From contig CP104100.1 in NCBI GenBank assembly GCA_025163595.1, positions 310,001 through 374,000 of the forward strand: a stretch of DNA of 64,000 bases. Direction: 5' to 3'. How positions within the stretch are numbered: the stretch's first letter is position 1; the number at the start of each line of letters is the position of its first letter. Source of the DNA: Phaeobacter sp. G2 (GTDB lineage Bacteria; Pseudomonadota; Alphaproteobacteria; Rhodobacterales; Rhodobacteraceae). The position numbers were made by a program, and so were the translations under genes. The notes under the pieces were generated by a model. That model saw nothing but the letters and a program-made list of their open reading frames with translations. It ran no database searches and was not told where the DNA came from. Below, one piece after another: positions 18,612 to 28,444 of the stretch.

Positions 18612-21059
18612 ATGTCTGATTTTCCAACCAAGGCCCGTGTGGTCATTATCGGCGGTGGCGTGATTGGCGCCTCTGGTCTTTATCATCTGGCCAAGAAGGG
18701 CTGGAGCGATTGCGTGCTTTTGGAAAAGAACGAGCTGACGGCGGGCTCTACCTGGCATGCGGCGGGCAATGTGCCGACCTTTTCGACCTCGTGGTCGATC
18801 ATGAACATGCAGCGCTATTCGACTGAGCTTTATGCCCGCCTGGGAGATGAGGTCGATTATCCGATGAACTATCACCAGACCGGGTCGATCCGTCTGGCGC
18901 ATTCCAAGGAGCGGATGCAGGAGTTTGAGCGCGCCTGTTCCATGGGCCGTTATCAGGGCATCGAGATGGAGATCTGGACGCCTGAGCAGGCCAAAGAGCA
19001 CTATCCGTTCCTGGAAACCCATGATCTGGAAGGGGTGCTGTGGGATCCAAGTGATGGCGACATCGACCCGGCGCAGGTGACCCAGGCCCTGGCCAAAGGC
19101 GCGCGCGACATGGGGGCTAAGATCATCCGCTTTTGTCCCGCCACTGGCGTCACCCAGAAGGCAGACAAGACCTGGATCGTTCATACCGAGAAGGGCGATA
19201 TCGAATGTGACTATGTGGTCAATGCTGCGGGGTATTACGCCCAGCGCGTCGGCGAATTCTTCAAACCCTATGGTGGGCGCACAGTGCCGATGATGGTGAT
19301 GTCGCACCAGTATCTGCTGACCGAGCAGATTGATGAGGTAGAGGCCCATGTCAAACAGACCGGTAAGAAGCTGCCGCTGATCCGCGATGTGGATGTGTCT
19401 TACTATCTGCGCCAGGAGAAGAACGGCTATAACCTTGGGCCCTATGAACCCAACTGCCGGGGTCATTGGATGACGGATGATGACCAGATGCCGGAGGATT
19501 TCTCCTTCCAGCTTTGGCAGGATGATCTGGACCGGATCGAGGATATCGTTACCGATGCCATGGCGCGGGTGCCGTTGATGGCAACCTCCGGGGTCTCCAG
19601 CGTTATCAATGGCCCGATCCCCTATGCGCCCGATGGCCTGCCGCTGCTTGGCCCAATGCCCGGTGTCGACAACGCCTTTGAGGCCTGCGTCTTTACCTTT
19701 GGCATCGCCCAGGGCGGCGGCGCCGGCAAGGTTCTGGCGGAATGGATTGTCGATGGTCAGACCGAATGGGACATGTGGTCGGTCGATCCGCGCCGTTACA
19801 CCGATTATACCGATCAGGACTATTGCGACCAGAAAGGCATGGAAGTTTACGGCAACGAATATGCCATGCACTTCCCCCACCACGAATGGCCTGCTGCGCG
19901 GGACAAAAAGGTCAGTCAGGTGCATGGGCAACTCAGGCAACTGGGGGGGCAAATGGGCGCTTACAACGGTTGGGAACGGGCCAATTGGTTTGCCAAAGAC
20001 GGGGATGATACCTCTGAGGCTGCTACCCATACCTGGGGTCGCTCCGGCCCCTGGCAGCAGCGCATCAAGGAAGAGTGCGAAGCGGTGCGGGACGGGGTTG
20101 GCGTCTTGGACCTGCCGGGCTTTTCGCGCTTTAATCTCGAAGGGGAGGGCGCGGCTGAGTTTCTGCGCGGTCTGGTCACCGGCGGTCTGCCCAAGGTGGG
20201 CAGGATGAACCTGGTCTATTTCTCCGATGATCGCGGCCGTATTCTGACGGAAATGTCCTGTCTGCGTCACGGCGAGGATCACTTTACCATGATCACCGCA
20301 GGATCGGCCCAGTGGCACGATTTTGATGTGCTGAAAAAGGCACTGCCGACCGGGCTGACGCTGAGCGACCGCACCACCGAATTTGCCACTATGATCGTCA
20401 CCGGGCCAAAATCACGCGACCTGTTTGCCGATATCTCTGACGCCGATCTGTCCCTGGGTTGGTTGACCCACCAGACGGCCACGGTTGCAGGTCAGCCCGC
20501 CCTTTTGGCGCGGGTGTCCTATGCGGGTGAGCTGGGCTGGGAGGTGCATTGCACCAATAGCCATCAGGCGGCGATCTATGATGCGCTGCTGACAGGCGGA
20601 GCCAAACCCTTTGGCATGTATGCGCTGAACGCCCTGCGGATCGAAAAGGGTTACCGCAGCTGGAAAGGCGATCTGTCCACAGATTACACCCTGCTCGAAG
20701 GGGGCTTGGGGCGTTTTGTCAAACTCGACAAGCCACAGGAGTTCCCCGGCAAGGCGGCGATCCGCAGTGAGCTGCAGCAGGGACCAAAAAAGGTCTTTGT
20801 GACGCTGATTGTGGAGGCAGGCGAGGCTGATGCACCCTATATGTCCTGTATCTGGAAAGATGGGGAAATTGTCGGAGAGACCACCAGTGGCGACTATGGC
20901 TACCGCATCGATGCCTCGATCGCGCTGGGCATGCTGCGCCGTGACCTGGCCCTGCCGGGCACCGAGGTCGAGGTCGAAATCTACGGTGAGAAATGCCGCG
21001 CCATTGTTCAGGAAGATCAGCCCCTGTGGGATCCCACTAACGCTCGCCTGCGTGCCTGA
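18612..21059 (+). CDS. FAD/GcvT-domain dehydrogenase (dimethylglycine/sarcosine dehydrogenase-like), copy 1
   Basis: An 815-residue two-part enzyme. The N-terminal DAO-type FAD domain opens with RVVIIGGGVIGASGLYHLAK, and the LTAGSTWHAAG motif carries the histidine that in mammalian dimethylglycine dehydrogenase binds FAD covalently. The C-terminal GcvT-like tetrahydrofolate-binding domain (about 430-815) captures the methyl group as methylene-THF. It should demethylate an N-methylated glycine derivative; dimethylglycine, sarcosine or a related amine cannot be separated by eye. A paralogue lies at 23154. Confidence 0.85.
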   Translation: MSDFPTKARVVIIGGGVIGASGLYHLAKKGWSDCVLLEKNELTAGSTWHAAGNVPTFSTSWSIMNMQRYSTELYARLGDEVDYPMNYHQTGSIRLAHSKERMQEFERACSMGRYQGIEMEIWTPEQAKEHYPFLETHDLEGVLWDPSDGDIDPAQVTQALAKGARDMGAKIIRFCPATGVTQKADKTWIVHTEKGDIECDYVVNAAGYYAQRVGEFFKPYGGRTVPMMVMSHQYLLTEQIDEVEAHVKQTGKKLPLIRDVDVSYYLRQEKNGYNLGPYEPNCRGHWMTDDDQMPEDFSFQLWQDDLDRIEDIVTDAMARVPLMATSGVSSVINGPIPYAPDGLPLLGPMPGVDNAFEACVFTFGIAQGGGAGKVLAEWIVDGQTEWDMWSVDPRRYTDYTDQDYCDQKGMEVYGNEYAMHFPHHEWPAARDKKVSQVHGQLRQLGGQMGAYNGWERANWFAKDGDDTSEAATHTWGRSGPWQQRIKEECEAVRDGVGVLDLPGFSRFNLEGEGAAEFLRGLVTGGLPKVGRMNLVYFSDDRGRILTEMSCLRHGEDHFTMITAGSAQWHDFDVLKKALPTGLTLSDRTTEFATMIVTGPKSRDLFADISDADLSLGWLTHQTATVAGQPALLARVSYAGELGWEVHCTNSHQAAIYDALLTGGAKPFGMYALNALRIEKGYRSWKGDLSTDYTLLEGGLGRFVKLDKPQEFPGKAAIRSELQQGPKKVFVTLIVEAGEADAPYMSCIWKDGEIVGETTSGDYGYRIDASIALGMLRRDLALPGTEVEVEIYGEKCRAIVQEDQPLWDPTNARLRA

Positions 21060-21136
21060 TAGGGAATACTGCCGTACAAAAGACCAAAATAATGGGGCGG
21101 CAGGCTGGTCCTGGTGCCATAAAAGAGAAGACGCTT

Positions 21137-22030
21137 ATGCAGATCACCTTGTTGGATGGCTCGGTTGGCCAGGAAGTTGTCAAACGATCCGGGGAGCGGC
21201 CAACGCCGCTTTGGTCGGCTTCGGTGATGATGGATCAGCCGGATTTGGTCGGCGCGGTTCATGGCGACTATTTTGCTGCCGGGGCCACCATTGCCACCAC
21301 CAATACCTATACGGTGCACCGGGATCGTCTGTTGCGCGCTGGGCTGGAAGACCGCTTTGAAACCTTGCTGGACATTGCCATGGCACAGGCCAAGGCTGCA
21401 CGGGATGCCCATGGGGGCGGACGCATCGCCGCTGCCTTGGGGCCGCTTGGGGCCAGCTATCGGCCTGATCTGAACATCCCGCTGCAAGAGGCAGCGCGGC
21501 TGTTTGCGGAACTGGTGCGCCTGACGGAGGACACGGCTGATCTGTTCCTGATCGAAACGGCCTCGTCACTGGCGCAGGCGCGTGGCGCCCTGATGGGTTG
21601 TTGCGCAACCTCCAAGCCGGTCTGGCTGGCGGTCTCGGTGAAGGACGATGACGGCAGCCGCCTGCGCTCGGGTGAGCCCTTGTTGGACCTGGCGCCGGTG
21701 CTTGCAGAATTCCAACCCGCCGCCGTTTTGATCAACTGCTCCCGCCCCGAGGTGATTGGCGCCGGGCTGGAGATCCTCCAACGCTTTGACCGCCCATTTG
21801 GGGCCTATGCCAATGGCTTTACCGGCATCACCGACGGTTTCCTGCAAGAGGCGCCTACGGTGGACGCGTTGCAGCAGCGGCAGGATCTGGGGCCGGCTGA
21901 ATACGCGCAGTTTGTGATGGGCTGGGTGGCCATGGGCGCCACGATTGTGGGCGGCTGCTGCGAGGTTGGCCCCGGCCATATTGCCGAGCTGGCCCACCAG
22001 CTGCGCGCGGCCGGACACGAGATCATCTAA
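21137..22030 (+). CDS. Homocysteine S-methyltransferase-family protein (betaine-homocysteine methyltransferase-like)
   Basis: A 297-residue TIM-barrel methyltransferase. The zinc-binding cysteines are visible as VLINCSRPE (about 200) and IVGGCCEVGPGHI (about 275), and the N-terminal LLDGSVGQEV is the family's glycine-rich opening. These enzymes transfer a methyl group from betaine, S-methylmethionine or a similar donor to homocysteine. Between two N-demethylases, a betaine-type donor is the natural guess: it would make dimethylglycine for them. The start at 21137 gives the canonical N-terminus. Confidence 0.82.
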   Translation: MQITLLDGSVGQEVVKRSGERPTPLWSASVMMDQPDLVGAVHGDYFAAGATIATTNTYTVHRDRLLRAGLEDRFETLLDIAMAQAKAARDAHGGGRIAAALGPLGASYRPDLNIPLQEAARLFAELVRLTEDTADLFLIETASSLAQARGALMGCCATSKPVWLAVSVKDDDGSRLRSGEPLLDLAPVLAEFQPAAVLINCSRPEVIGAGLEILQRFDRPFGAYANGFTGITDGFLQEAPTVDALQQRQDLGPAEYAQFVMGWVAMGATIVGGCCEVGPGHIAELAHQLRAAGHEII

Positions 22031-22059
22031 TCTGAGATCTGCAAACGGGGAGGCGTGAC

Positions 22060-23067
22060 ATGACACAGCAAAAGGCGACAGGCGCTCCGACCTCCCCGCC
22101 GCGCGTCTGGACGGTGGATATTCTGCTGGCCGAGGGCTTTGTGCTGACAGAACTGTCCGCCGTGGCAGAGACCCTGCGCATCGCCAACCGAGTGTTGGCG
22201 CAACCGCCGTTTCGGATCTGCTATCGCTCGGCACAGGGCGGGCAGCTGTCCTGCCGGGCGGGGCTGCTGGTCGATACCGATCCTTATATTGATCGCCCCG
22301 ATGCGGATTTTGCCTTTGTTCTGGGCAATACCGACCCGGACCACCCGGCGCTGTCCCTGGGGCGGGTGCTGCAAGGCTACACCAGCCGGGGGGCGCGGGT
22401 CTTTTTGTTGGCAGAGGCCGCCGCGCGCTATCTCAAAGATCAAGGCAGGGGCGGGGCCACCCATTGGGAAAATGCCGCGCTGCTGCGCGAACGTCAGGGC
22501 CTGTTCGAGGCCAGCCACGCGCTGGCCAGCGAGGATGGCCCAATCATCACCTGTGCCGGAATGGGGGCCACCACTGATATCGTGCTGGCCTTGATTGGGC
22601 GGCTCACCTCGGCGGCCGCACAGGTCAGCGTCGCCAATATCATGCTGCATGAACAGGTGCGGGACTATTCCTCCTTGCAGCCTTTCTCTGGGGCCAGACC
22701 GACGATCACTGGCGACCGGGATCTGGACCATGCCATCCGTCTGATGCAGGCCAATATCGAAGAGCCACTGCCCATTGGTGAGATCGTGGCGGAGCTGGGG
22801 GTTTCGACCCGATCGCTGGAGCGCAAGTTCAGGACCTATCTGGCCACCACCCCCAATGGGTTCTACCGGGAAATGCGACTGAACAAGGCCAATAACCTGC
22901 TGCTCAATACCACCATGAGCGTGCGCGAAATTGGCCTGGCCTGTGGGTTTCAGAACGGATTTTCCACCCTGTACAAATCGGTCTTTGGAATCACCCCCTT
23001 TGCGCTGCGCAAGCGTCGCCGCCTGGGGGCAGATCAGTCGCCGGATTTTCAAAACCTCGGAGAATAG
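22060..23067 (+). CDS. GlxA-family AraC-type regulator (GbdR-like)
   Basis: A 335-residue regulator with an N-terminal DJ-1/PfpI-like amidotransferase-fold sensor (about 10-190) and a C-terminal AraC double helix-turn-helix (about 215-320: SVREIGLACGFQNGFSTLYKSVFGITPFALR). GbdR and CdhR, of the same architecture, sense glycine betaine/dimethylglycine and carnitine products. Placement between the methyltransferase and a second dehydrogenase fits that role. A GGAGG site precedes the ATG. Confidence 0.85.
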   Translation: MTQQKATGAPTSPPRVWTVDILLAEGFVLTELSAVAETLRIANRVLAQPPFRICYRSAQGGQLSCRAGLLVDTDPYIDRPDADFAFVLGNTDPDHPALSLGRVLQGYTSRGARVFLLAEAAARYLKDQGRGGATHWENAALLRERQGLFEASHALASEDGPIITCAGMGATTDIVLALIGRLTSAAAQVSVANIMLHEQVRDYSSLQPFSGARPTITGDRDLDHAIRLMQANIEEPLPIGEIVAELGVSTRSLERKFRTYLATTPNGFYREMRLNKANNLLLNTTMSVREIGLACGFQNGFSTLYKSVFGITPFALRKRRRLGADQSPDFQNLGE

Positions 23068-23153
23068 CCCTGGGTAACTGGCGCTTTTGGCACCTTTTGT
23101 GACGCCTGCCTGTGATAATCTGAGTGGAATTCAGGTTCTTTCGGAGTGCTGAC

Positions 23154-25604
23154 ATGAGCGAACTTCCAACTCAGGCCCGTGTGGTCATTATCGGGGGCGG
23201 CGTTATTGGCTGCTCGGTTGCCTATCATCTGACCAAACTGGGCTGGACGGATGTGGTGCTGCTGGAGCGCAAGCAGCTCACCTCGGGGACCACCTGGCAT
23301 GCTGCCGGTCTGATTGCCCAGCTGCGTGCCACCGCCAATATGACCAAATTGGCCAAATACTCCCAAGAGCTCTATGGCGGGCTGGAACAGGAAACCGGTG
23401 TCGCCACCGGCTTTAAACGCTGTGGGTCGATCACTGTCGCCCTGACCGAGGAACGCCGCGAAGAAATCTTCCGCCAGGCCGGCATGGCGCGGGCCTTTGG
23501 CGTTGATGTGGAAGAAATCTCACCTCAGGAGGTGAAGGCAAAATATGAACACCTGAACATTGGTGACGTAAAGGCCGGTGTCTGGCTTCCCAGGGATGGT
23601 CAGGGTGATCCGGGCAATATCGCCCTGGCGCTGGCCAAGGGGGCGCGTCAGCGTGGCGCCCTGATCAAGGAACGCATCAAGGTCACTGGCCTGTCAAAGA
23701 CTGGCCGCCGGGTGACCGGGGTTGACTGGATCAGCGATGATGGGGCGAGCCAGGGTCATATCGCCGCCGATATGGTGGTGAACTGTGCTGGCATGTGGGG
23801 CCACGAGGTCGGTCGTATGGCGGGGGTGAATGTGCCGCTGCATGCCTGCGAACACTTCTATATCGTCACCGAAGCCATCAAGGGCCTGACCCAGCTGCCA
23901 GTGCTGCGGGTGCCGGATGAATGCGCCTATTACAAGGAAGACGCGGGCAAGATGTTGCTGGGCGCTTTTGAACCCAATGCCAAACCCTGGGCGATGACGG
24001 GTATTCCCGACAGTTTTGAATTTGACCAGCTGCCGGAAGATTTTGACCATTTTGAACCCATTTTGGAAAACGCCTGCAACCGGATGCCGATGCTGGCCGA
24101 GGCCGGGATCCACACTTTCTTTAACGGACCGGAAAGCTTTACCCCCGATGACGCCTATCATCTGGGCCTGGCGCCCGAGATGGACAATGTCTGGGTCGCG
24201 GCGGGTTTTAACTCCATCGGTATTCAATCCGCTGGCGGCGCTGGCATGGCGCTGGCGCAATGGATGGACGAGGGGCAGAAACCCTTTGATCTGGGCGATG
24301 TGGACATCTCGCGGATGCAGCCTTTTCAGGGCAACAAACATTACCTGTTTGAACGCTCCAAAGAGACCCTGGGACTGCTTTATGCAGATCACTTTCCCTA
24401 TCGGCAAAAGGCCACCGCGCGGGGAGTGCGCCGCACACCGTTCCATCACCACCTGAAAGAAGAAGGCGCAGTGATGGGTGAACTGGCCGGCTGGGAGCGC
24501 GCCAACTGGTTCGCCAATGCGGGCCAGACGGCGGAGTATGAGTACAGCTGGAAGCGGCAGAACTGGTTTGAAAACGCCGCAGCCGAACACCGCGCCGTGC
24601 GCGAAAACCTCGGCATGTATGACATGTCGTCGTTTGGCAAACTGCGCGTCGAAGGGCCTGATGCTGAGGTGTTCCTCAACCATGTGTGTGGCGCCAACCT
24701 GTCGGTGCCTGCGGGCAAGATTGTCTATACCCAGTTCCTCAACACGCGGGGCGGCATCGAGGCCGACGTCACCGTCACCCGCCTTTCGGAAACCGCCTAT
24801 CTGGTGGTAACTCCGGCAGCGACCCGCCTGGCGGATGAAACCTGGATGAGGCGTCATGTGGGCGATCACCGCGTGGTCATCACCGATGTAACTGCGGGTG
24901 AGGGCGTCTTGGCGGTGATGGGACCAAATGCCCGCAAGCTGCTGGAGCGTGTTTCTCCCAATGATTTCTCAAACGCGGTGAATCCCTTTGGCACCGCGCA
25001 GGAGATCGAGCTGGGCATGGGGCTGGCCCGGGTGCACCGGGTCACCTATGTGGGGGAGCTGGGCTGGGAAATCTACATGAGCGCGGACATGGCAGGCCAT
25101 GCCTTTGAAACCCTGCACGCCGCTGGTCAGGACATGGGGCTAAAACTTTGCGGTATGCATATGATGGACAGCTGCCGCATCGAGAAGGGCTTTTGCCACT
25201 TTGGCCATGACATCACCTGCGAAGATCATGTGATTGATGCCGGGCTGGGCTTTGCGGTGAAAACCGACAAACCGGCTTTCATTGGCCGCGACGCGGTGCT
25301 CCAGCGCAAGGAAACTGGCCCCAAGGCGCGGCTCTTGCAGTTCAAACTCAGCGATCCTGAGCCACTGCTGTACCACAACGAGCCGCTCCTGCGGGACGGG
25401 GAGATCGTCGGCTATATCTGTTCGGGCAACTATGGTCATACCCTGGGGGCGGCTATTGGCATGGGCTATGTGCCCTGCGAGGGGGAGACGGCAGCGGAGG
25501 TGCTGGCCTCCAGCTATGAGATTGAGGTCATGGGGGTGCGGGTACAGGCCGAGGCTTCGCTCAAACCCATGTATGACCCAAAATCGGAGCGGGTGAAGGT
25601 CTAA
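23154..25604 (+). CDS. FAD/GcvT-domain dehydrogenase (dimethylglycine/sarcosine dehydrogenase-like), copy 2
   Basis: An 816-residue paralogue of the enzyme at 18612 with the same order: FAD domain (RVVIIGGGVIGCSVAYHL), covalent-FAD histidine motif LTSGTTWHAAGL, then GcvT-like folate domain ending at KPMYDPKSERVKV. Here the motif is GTTWHAAGL followed by AQLRAT, closer to canonical dimethylglycine/sarcosine dehydrogenase than copy 1 (GSTWHAAGN followed by VPTFST). The two probably act on successive substrates (dimethylglycine then sarcosine) or on different amines. The start at 23154 yields the same N-terminus as copy 1. Confidence 0.87.
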   Translation: MSELPTQARVVIIGGGVIGCSVAYHLTKLGWTDVVLLERKQLTSGTTWHAAGLIAQLRATANMTKLAKYSQELYGGLEQETGVATGFKRCGSITVALTEERREEIFRQAGMARAFGVDVEEISPQEVKAKYEHLNIGDVKAGVWLPRDGQGDPGNIALALAKGARQRGALIKERIKVTGLSKTGRRVTGVDWISDDGASQGHIAADMVVNCAGMWGHEVGRMAGVNVPLHACEHFYIVTEAIKGLTQLPVLRVPDECAYYKEDAGKMLLGAFEPNAKPWAMTGIPDSFEFDQLPEDFDHFEPILENACNRMPMLAEAGIHTFFNGPESFTPDDAYHLGLAPEMDNVWVAAGFNSIGIQSAGGAGMALAQWMDEGQKPFDLGDVDISRMQPFQGNKHYLFERSKETLGLLYADHFPYRQKATARGVRRTPFHHHLKEEGAVMGELAGWERANWFANAGQTAEYEYSWKRQNWFENAAAEHRAVRENLGMYDMSSFGKLRVEGPDAEVFLNHVCGANLSVPAGKIVYTQFLNTRGGIEADVTVTRLSETAYLVVTPAATRLADETWMRRHVGDHRVVITDVTAGEGVLAVMGPNARKLLERVSPNDFSNAVNPFGTAQEIELGMGLARVHRVTYVGELGWEIYMSADMAGHAFETLHAAGQDMGLKLCGMHMMDSCRIEKGFCHFGHDITCEDHVIDAGLGFAVKTDKPAFIGRDAVLQRKETGPKARLLQFKLSDPEPLLYHNEPLLRDGEIVGYICSGNYGHTLGAAIGMGYVPCEGETAAEVLASSYEIEVMGVRVQAEASLKPMYDPKSERVKV

Positions 25605-25839
25605 CCCAAGGGCGGGCAAAGCAGGCCATGGCTTTTGCTTTGCCCCGACCAGACCGGACGATTTGGCCCACTTGGTCCACTCCTTGGTCATGTTTCACCG
25701 GTGTTTGTCCCCGCGGTCTTTCGTCAGCATCAGCGAGGTGTGCTTGACGCATGGTCAGCATTGTTTGCACACCGGGGGCTGCGGCTAGACTAGGCTAGGC
25801 CAAAATGCGGGTCTGATAACAACAAGAAGGGGGAGGCTG

Positions 25840-27090
25840 ATGTGGCGGAACTGGTCTGGCTGTGAAAGCTCAGAGGCGGCGGTTGTGGCACCGCGCACGA
25901 TTGAACAGCTGCGGGAGGTTCTGGCAGCCCCCGATAAGGTTCTGCGCCCCGTGGGGGCAGGGCATTCCTTTACCCCCTTGGTGTCTGGGGGCGGGCGCAT
26001 TCTTGACCTGAGCCAGATAAATACGCCCACCGTACTGACGAGCGCACCGGGCCGCGCGCGGGTCAGTGCCAATGCCCGGCTACATGACCTGTCAGCTGCT
26101 CTGCAGGCCAAAGGGCAGGGGTTCCGCAATCTCGGGGATATCAATGTCCAGACCCTGGCCGGGGCCATGTCGACCGCCACTCACGGCACCGGACGGGATC
26201 TGCCCAGCATCGCGGCGGAAATGACTGGTGCCCGGCTGCTCTCGGGCAGCGGTGAGCTGGTTGAGATCGCGGCAGAGGATTTGCCAGGGGTTCAGGTCGG
26301 CCTTGGTCTTTTGGGGATCTTGCTGGAGATTGAACTGAACACCGTTCCTGCATTTAATCTGCGCCGCCGTGTTGGGGTGCGGCCCTTTGAGGTGCTGTTG
26401 GAGCAGATGCATGGCAACTGGTCGGCGCATCGCTGTTTTGAATTCTTCCTGTTGCCCCATAGTGGCAAGGGGGTGCAGATTTCACATGACGTGACCGAGG
26501 CCGCGCCCAGCAAACCCCCGCTTGATCTAGATGCGCTGGGGTTGCAGGTGATGAAGGTCGCCAGCGCCCTGCGCCATCTGCACCCCAAAGCGCAGCGCGG
26601 GGTTTTGGCGCTGATGTTGAAACTGCAGGGGGAGGAGGACTATGTCGGCGAAAGCTGGCGCGTGCTCAGCTCGACCCGTGCCATGCGTTTTAATGAGATG
26701 GAGTATCACCTGCCACCGGATGTTGCCGAACCCGTATTGCGCGACATCATCGCGTTGATCGAAAGGCGCCACCCAGATGTCTGGTTCCCGATTGAGGTGC
26801 GCCAAACCGCCGGAGACACTGCCTGGCTGTCACCCTTTCAGCATGGCCGCCGGGTCTCGGTGGCGGTGCATATGCATGGGGGACAGGATTACACCGGGTT
26901 CTTTCACGATTGCGAAGCCATTTTCCGCAGCGCTGGCGGGCGGCCCCATTGGGGTAAGTTGCACAGCCTGCAGCGGCGTGATCTCGAAGATCTCTATCCT
27001 GATCTGGGCAAGTTTGACGCGCTGCGCGCCCGGCTCGACCCCAAGGACCGCTTTTTGTCCCCCGCCCTGGCCCGGATGTTTCGCCCATGA
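25840..27090 (+). CDS. FAD-binding oxidoreductase, D-arabinono-1,4-lactone oxidase (ALO) family
   Basis: A 416-residue VAO-type flavoprotein. The PP-loop of the FAD domain is LRPVGAGHSFTPLV (about 36), with LAGAMSTATHGTG further on. The C-terminal ALO domain ends with the typical RPHWGKLHSL. Relatives oxidise sugar-1,4-lactones or alditols with oxygen, and a sugar-acid or alditol substrate is likely. A GGGGAGG site precedes the ATG, and the stop overlaps the next start by 4 bases (ATGA). Confidence 0.83.
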   Translation: MWRNWSGCESSEAAVVAPRTIEQLREVLAAPDKVLRPVGAGHSFTPLVSGGGRILDLSQINTPTVLTSAPGRARVSANARLHDLSAALQAKGQGFRNLGDINVQTLAGAMSTATHGTGRDLPSIAAEMTGARLLSGSGELVEIAAEDLPGVQVGLGLLGILLEIELNTVPAFNLRRRVGVRPFEVLLEQMHGNWSAHRCFEFFLLPHSGKGVQISHDVTEAAPSKPPLDLDALGLQVMKVASALRHLHPKAQRGVLALMLKLQGEEDYVGESWRVLSSTRAMRFNEMEYHLPPDVAEPVLRDIIALIERRHPDVWFPIEVRQTAGDTAWLSPFQHGRRVSVAVHMHGGQDYTGFFHDCEAIFRSAGGRPHWGKLHSLQRRDLEDLYPDLGKFDALRARLDPKDRFLSPALARMFRP

Positions 27091-28259
27091 GCAGCGCAGA
27101 GAGCCTGCCAGATTTTGCGCTTTGGGATGGGGCGTTGCGGCAAGCAGGCCAGACCCTGCCCTGTCTGGTGCTGGACCGAGCGCGTTTTGTCGCCAACCTG
27201 GCGCTGGCCCGCAGCAGGGCGCACCCCGGCACCGGGCTGCGGGTGGTGGCAAAATCGCTGGCCGCGCTGCCAATGCTGGATCTGGCGGTGCAGCAGCTTG
27301 GCGCCGTGGGCGTGATGACTTTTTCTTCGGCCATGTTGCACAGCCTGCTGCAGGAACGTCCTGCGCTGGACCACCTCATGGGGAAACCCCTGCCCGTTGG
27401 CGCCGCTGCCGAGGTTCTGACGCAGCAGGCAAAGGCCCCGGATCAGGTGATCTGGCTGCTTGATACCGTGGTGCGGGCACAGCAATATGCAGAGCTTGCG
27501 CAGTTCTGCGGTATCCGCCTGCGGGTGGCGATAGAGCTGGACGTGGGGTTGCATCGCGGCGGTGTTGAGCCCGCCGCCTTTGCCGCGCTGCTGACACAGA
27601 TCCAGCAAATGCCACAGCTGCAGCTTGAGGGGGTGATGGGCTATGAGCCGCATTTGGACAAGCTGCCGGCACCGCTGCGCAAGCGATCCATAGCAGCGGT
27701 CGAACAGGCGCTGCGCGGGGCGGCGGAGCTGCTGAAACAACGGGGGATTACCGGGCCGCAGGGGGCTGCACCACTGGTCAATACCGGCGGCAGCCTCACC
27801 TTTGACCGCTACGGGCCAGCGCAGGGGGTCAGCGAAGTCTCGCTGGGGTCCGTGCTGGTAAAGCCACAGGGTTTTTGCCGCCCCGCAACCCGTGGGTTTC
27901 TGCCTGCGATGTTCATCGCCACACCAATTCTTAAATACCGCGCCAACAACCCGTTGCCGGGGCTTGACGGATTAAACCCCCTGCTGACCTGGCGCCGCCG
28001 CGCCAACCTGGCCATCTATGGCGGCTATTGGAAGGCCTCGCCAGTCTATCCCCATGGCTACGGCTATTCTGGGATCTTTGGCCGCTCCTCAAATCAGGAG
28101 GTCTGGTCCGGCCCGCAACTCGCGGCGTCTCCGGTGGATCACTTTGCCTTTTTACACCCCAGCCAAAGCGAGGCGGTGATCCCCGAGTTCGGCGAAATCC
28201 TGGTGCTGACAGAGGGCCAGATCACCGAAACCTGGCCCGCGCTGAGCCCACGTCACTAG
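27087..28259 (+). CDS. Alanine-racemase-fold PLP enzyme (D-threonine aldolase / DSD1-like)
   Basis: A 390-residue fold-type III PLP enzyme. The N-terminal barrel carries the probable PLP lysine in GLRVVAKSLAALPML (about 55), and a C-terminal DSD1-like domain contains the metal-site histidine region VDHFAFLHPSQSEAVIP. The family includes D-threonine aldolase and D-serine/3-hydroxyaspartate dehydratases. It is coupled to the lactone oxidase by a 4-base overlap. What these two do together is unclear. It is the last chromosomal gene before the island. Confidence 0.78.
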   Translation: MSSAESLPDFALWDGALRQAGQTLPCLVLDRARFVANLALARSRAHPGTGLRVVAKSLAALPMLDLAVQQLGAVGVMTFSSAMLHSLLQERPALDHLMGKPLPVGAAAEVLTQQAKAPDQVIWLLDTVVRAQQYAELAQFCGIRLRVAIELDVGLHRGGVEPAAFAALLTQIQQMPQLQLEGVMGYEPHLDKLPAPLRKRSIAAVEQALRGAAELLKQRGITGPQGAAPLVNTGGSLTFDRYGPAQGVSEVSLGSVLVKPQGFCRPATRGFLPAMFIATPILKYRANNPLPGLDGLNPLLTWRRRANLAIYGGYWKASPVYPHGYGYSGIFGRSSNQEVWSGPQLAASPVDHFAFLHPSQSEAVIPEFGEILVLTEGQITETWPALSPRH

Positions 28260-28383
28260 CTTTGCCGCCTTCCCCACGCAGCATTGGCGCGCAGGATGAT
28301 GCCGGTGGACAAGATGATGCGGGTAGAAATGTGTGTGCAGGTCCTGCCTGTGGCGCTGCTGTGTTCAATAAAACCAACGGCGC

Positions 28384-28430
28384 TGGCGGCCCCGGCAGGA
28401 TTCGAACCTGCAACCTGCCCCTTAGGAGGG
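28384..28430 (-). repeat. Displaced original 3' end of the tRNA-Arg gene (left attachment copy)
   Basis: On the minus strand this is the 3' half of a tRNA-Arg(CCU): part of the anticodon arm, the T arm, acceptor strand CGGGGCC, discriminator G and encoded CCA. Positions 28390-28430 are identical over 41 bases to 41221-41261. Since this acceptor strand pairs perfectly with the 5' strand GGCCCCG of the intact tRNA gene at 41291, it must be the original host 3' end, pushed 12.8 kb away by integration. Confidence 0.92.
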
Positions 28431-28444
28431 AACCGTTCATAGCG

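Noticed and set aside
18162..20318. Long open frame opposite the first FAD/GcvT dehydrogenase
   Set aside because: It lies fully antisense to a well-conserved gene, has no family motifs, and such long antisense frames are normal at this GC content.
28384..28440. A second functional tRNA gene
   Set aside because: Only the 3' half is present (no D arm or 5' acceptor strand); it is the displaced end of the tRNA at 41215-41291.
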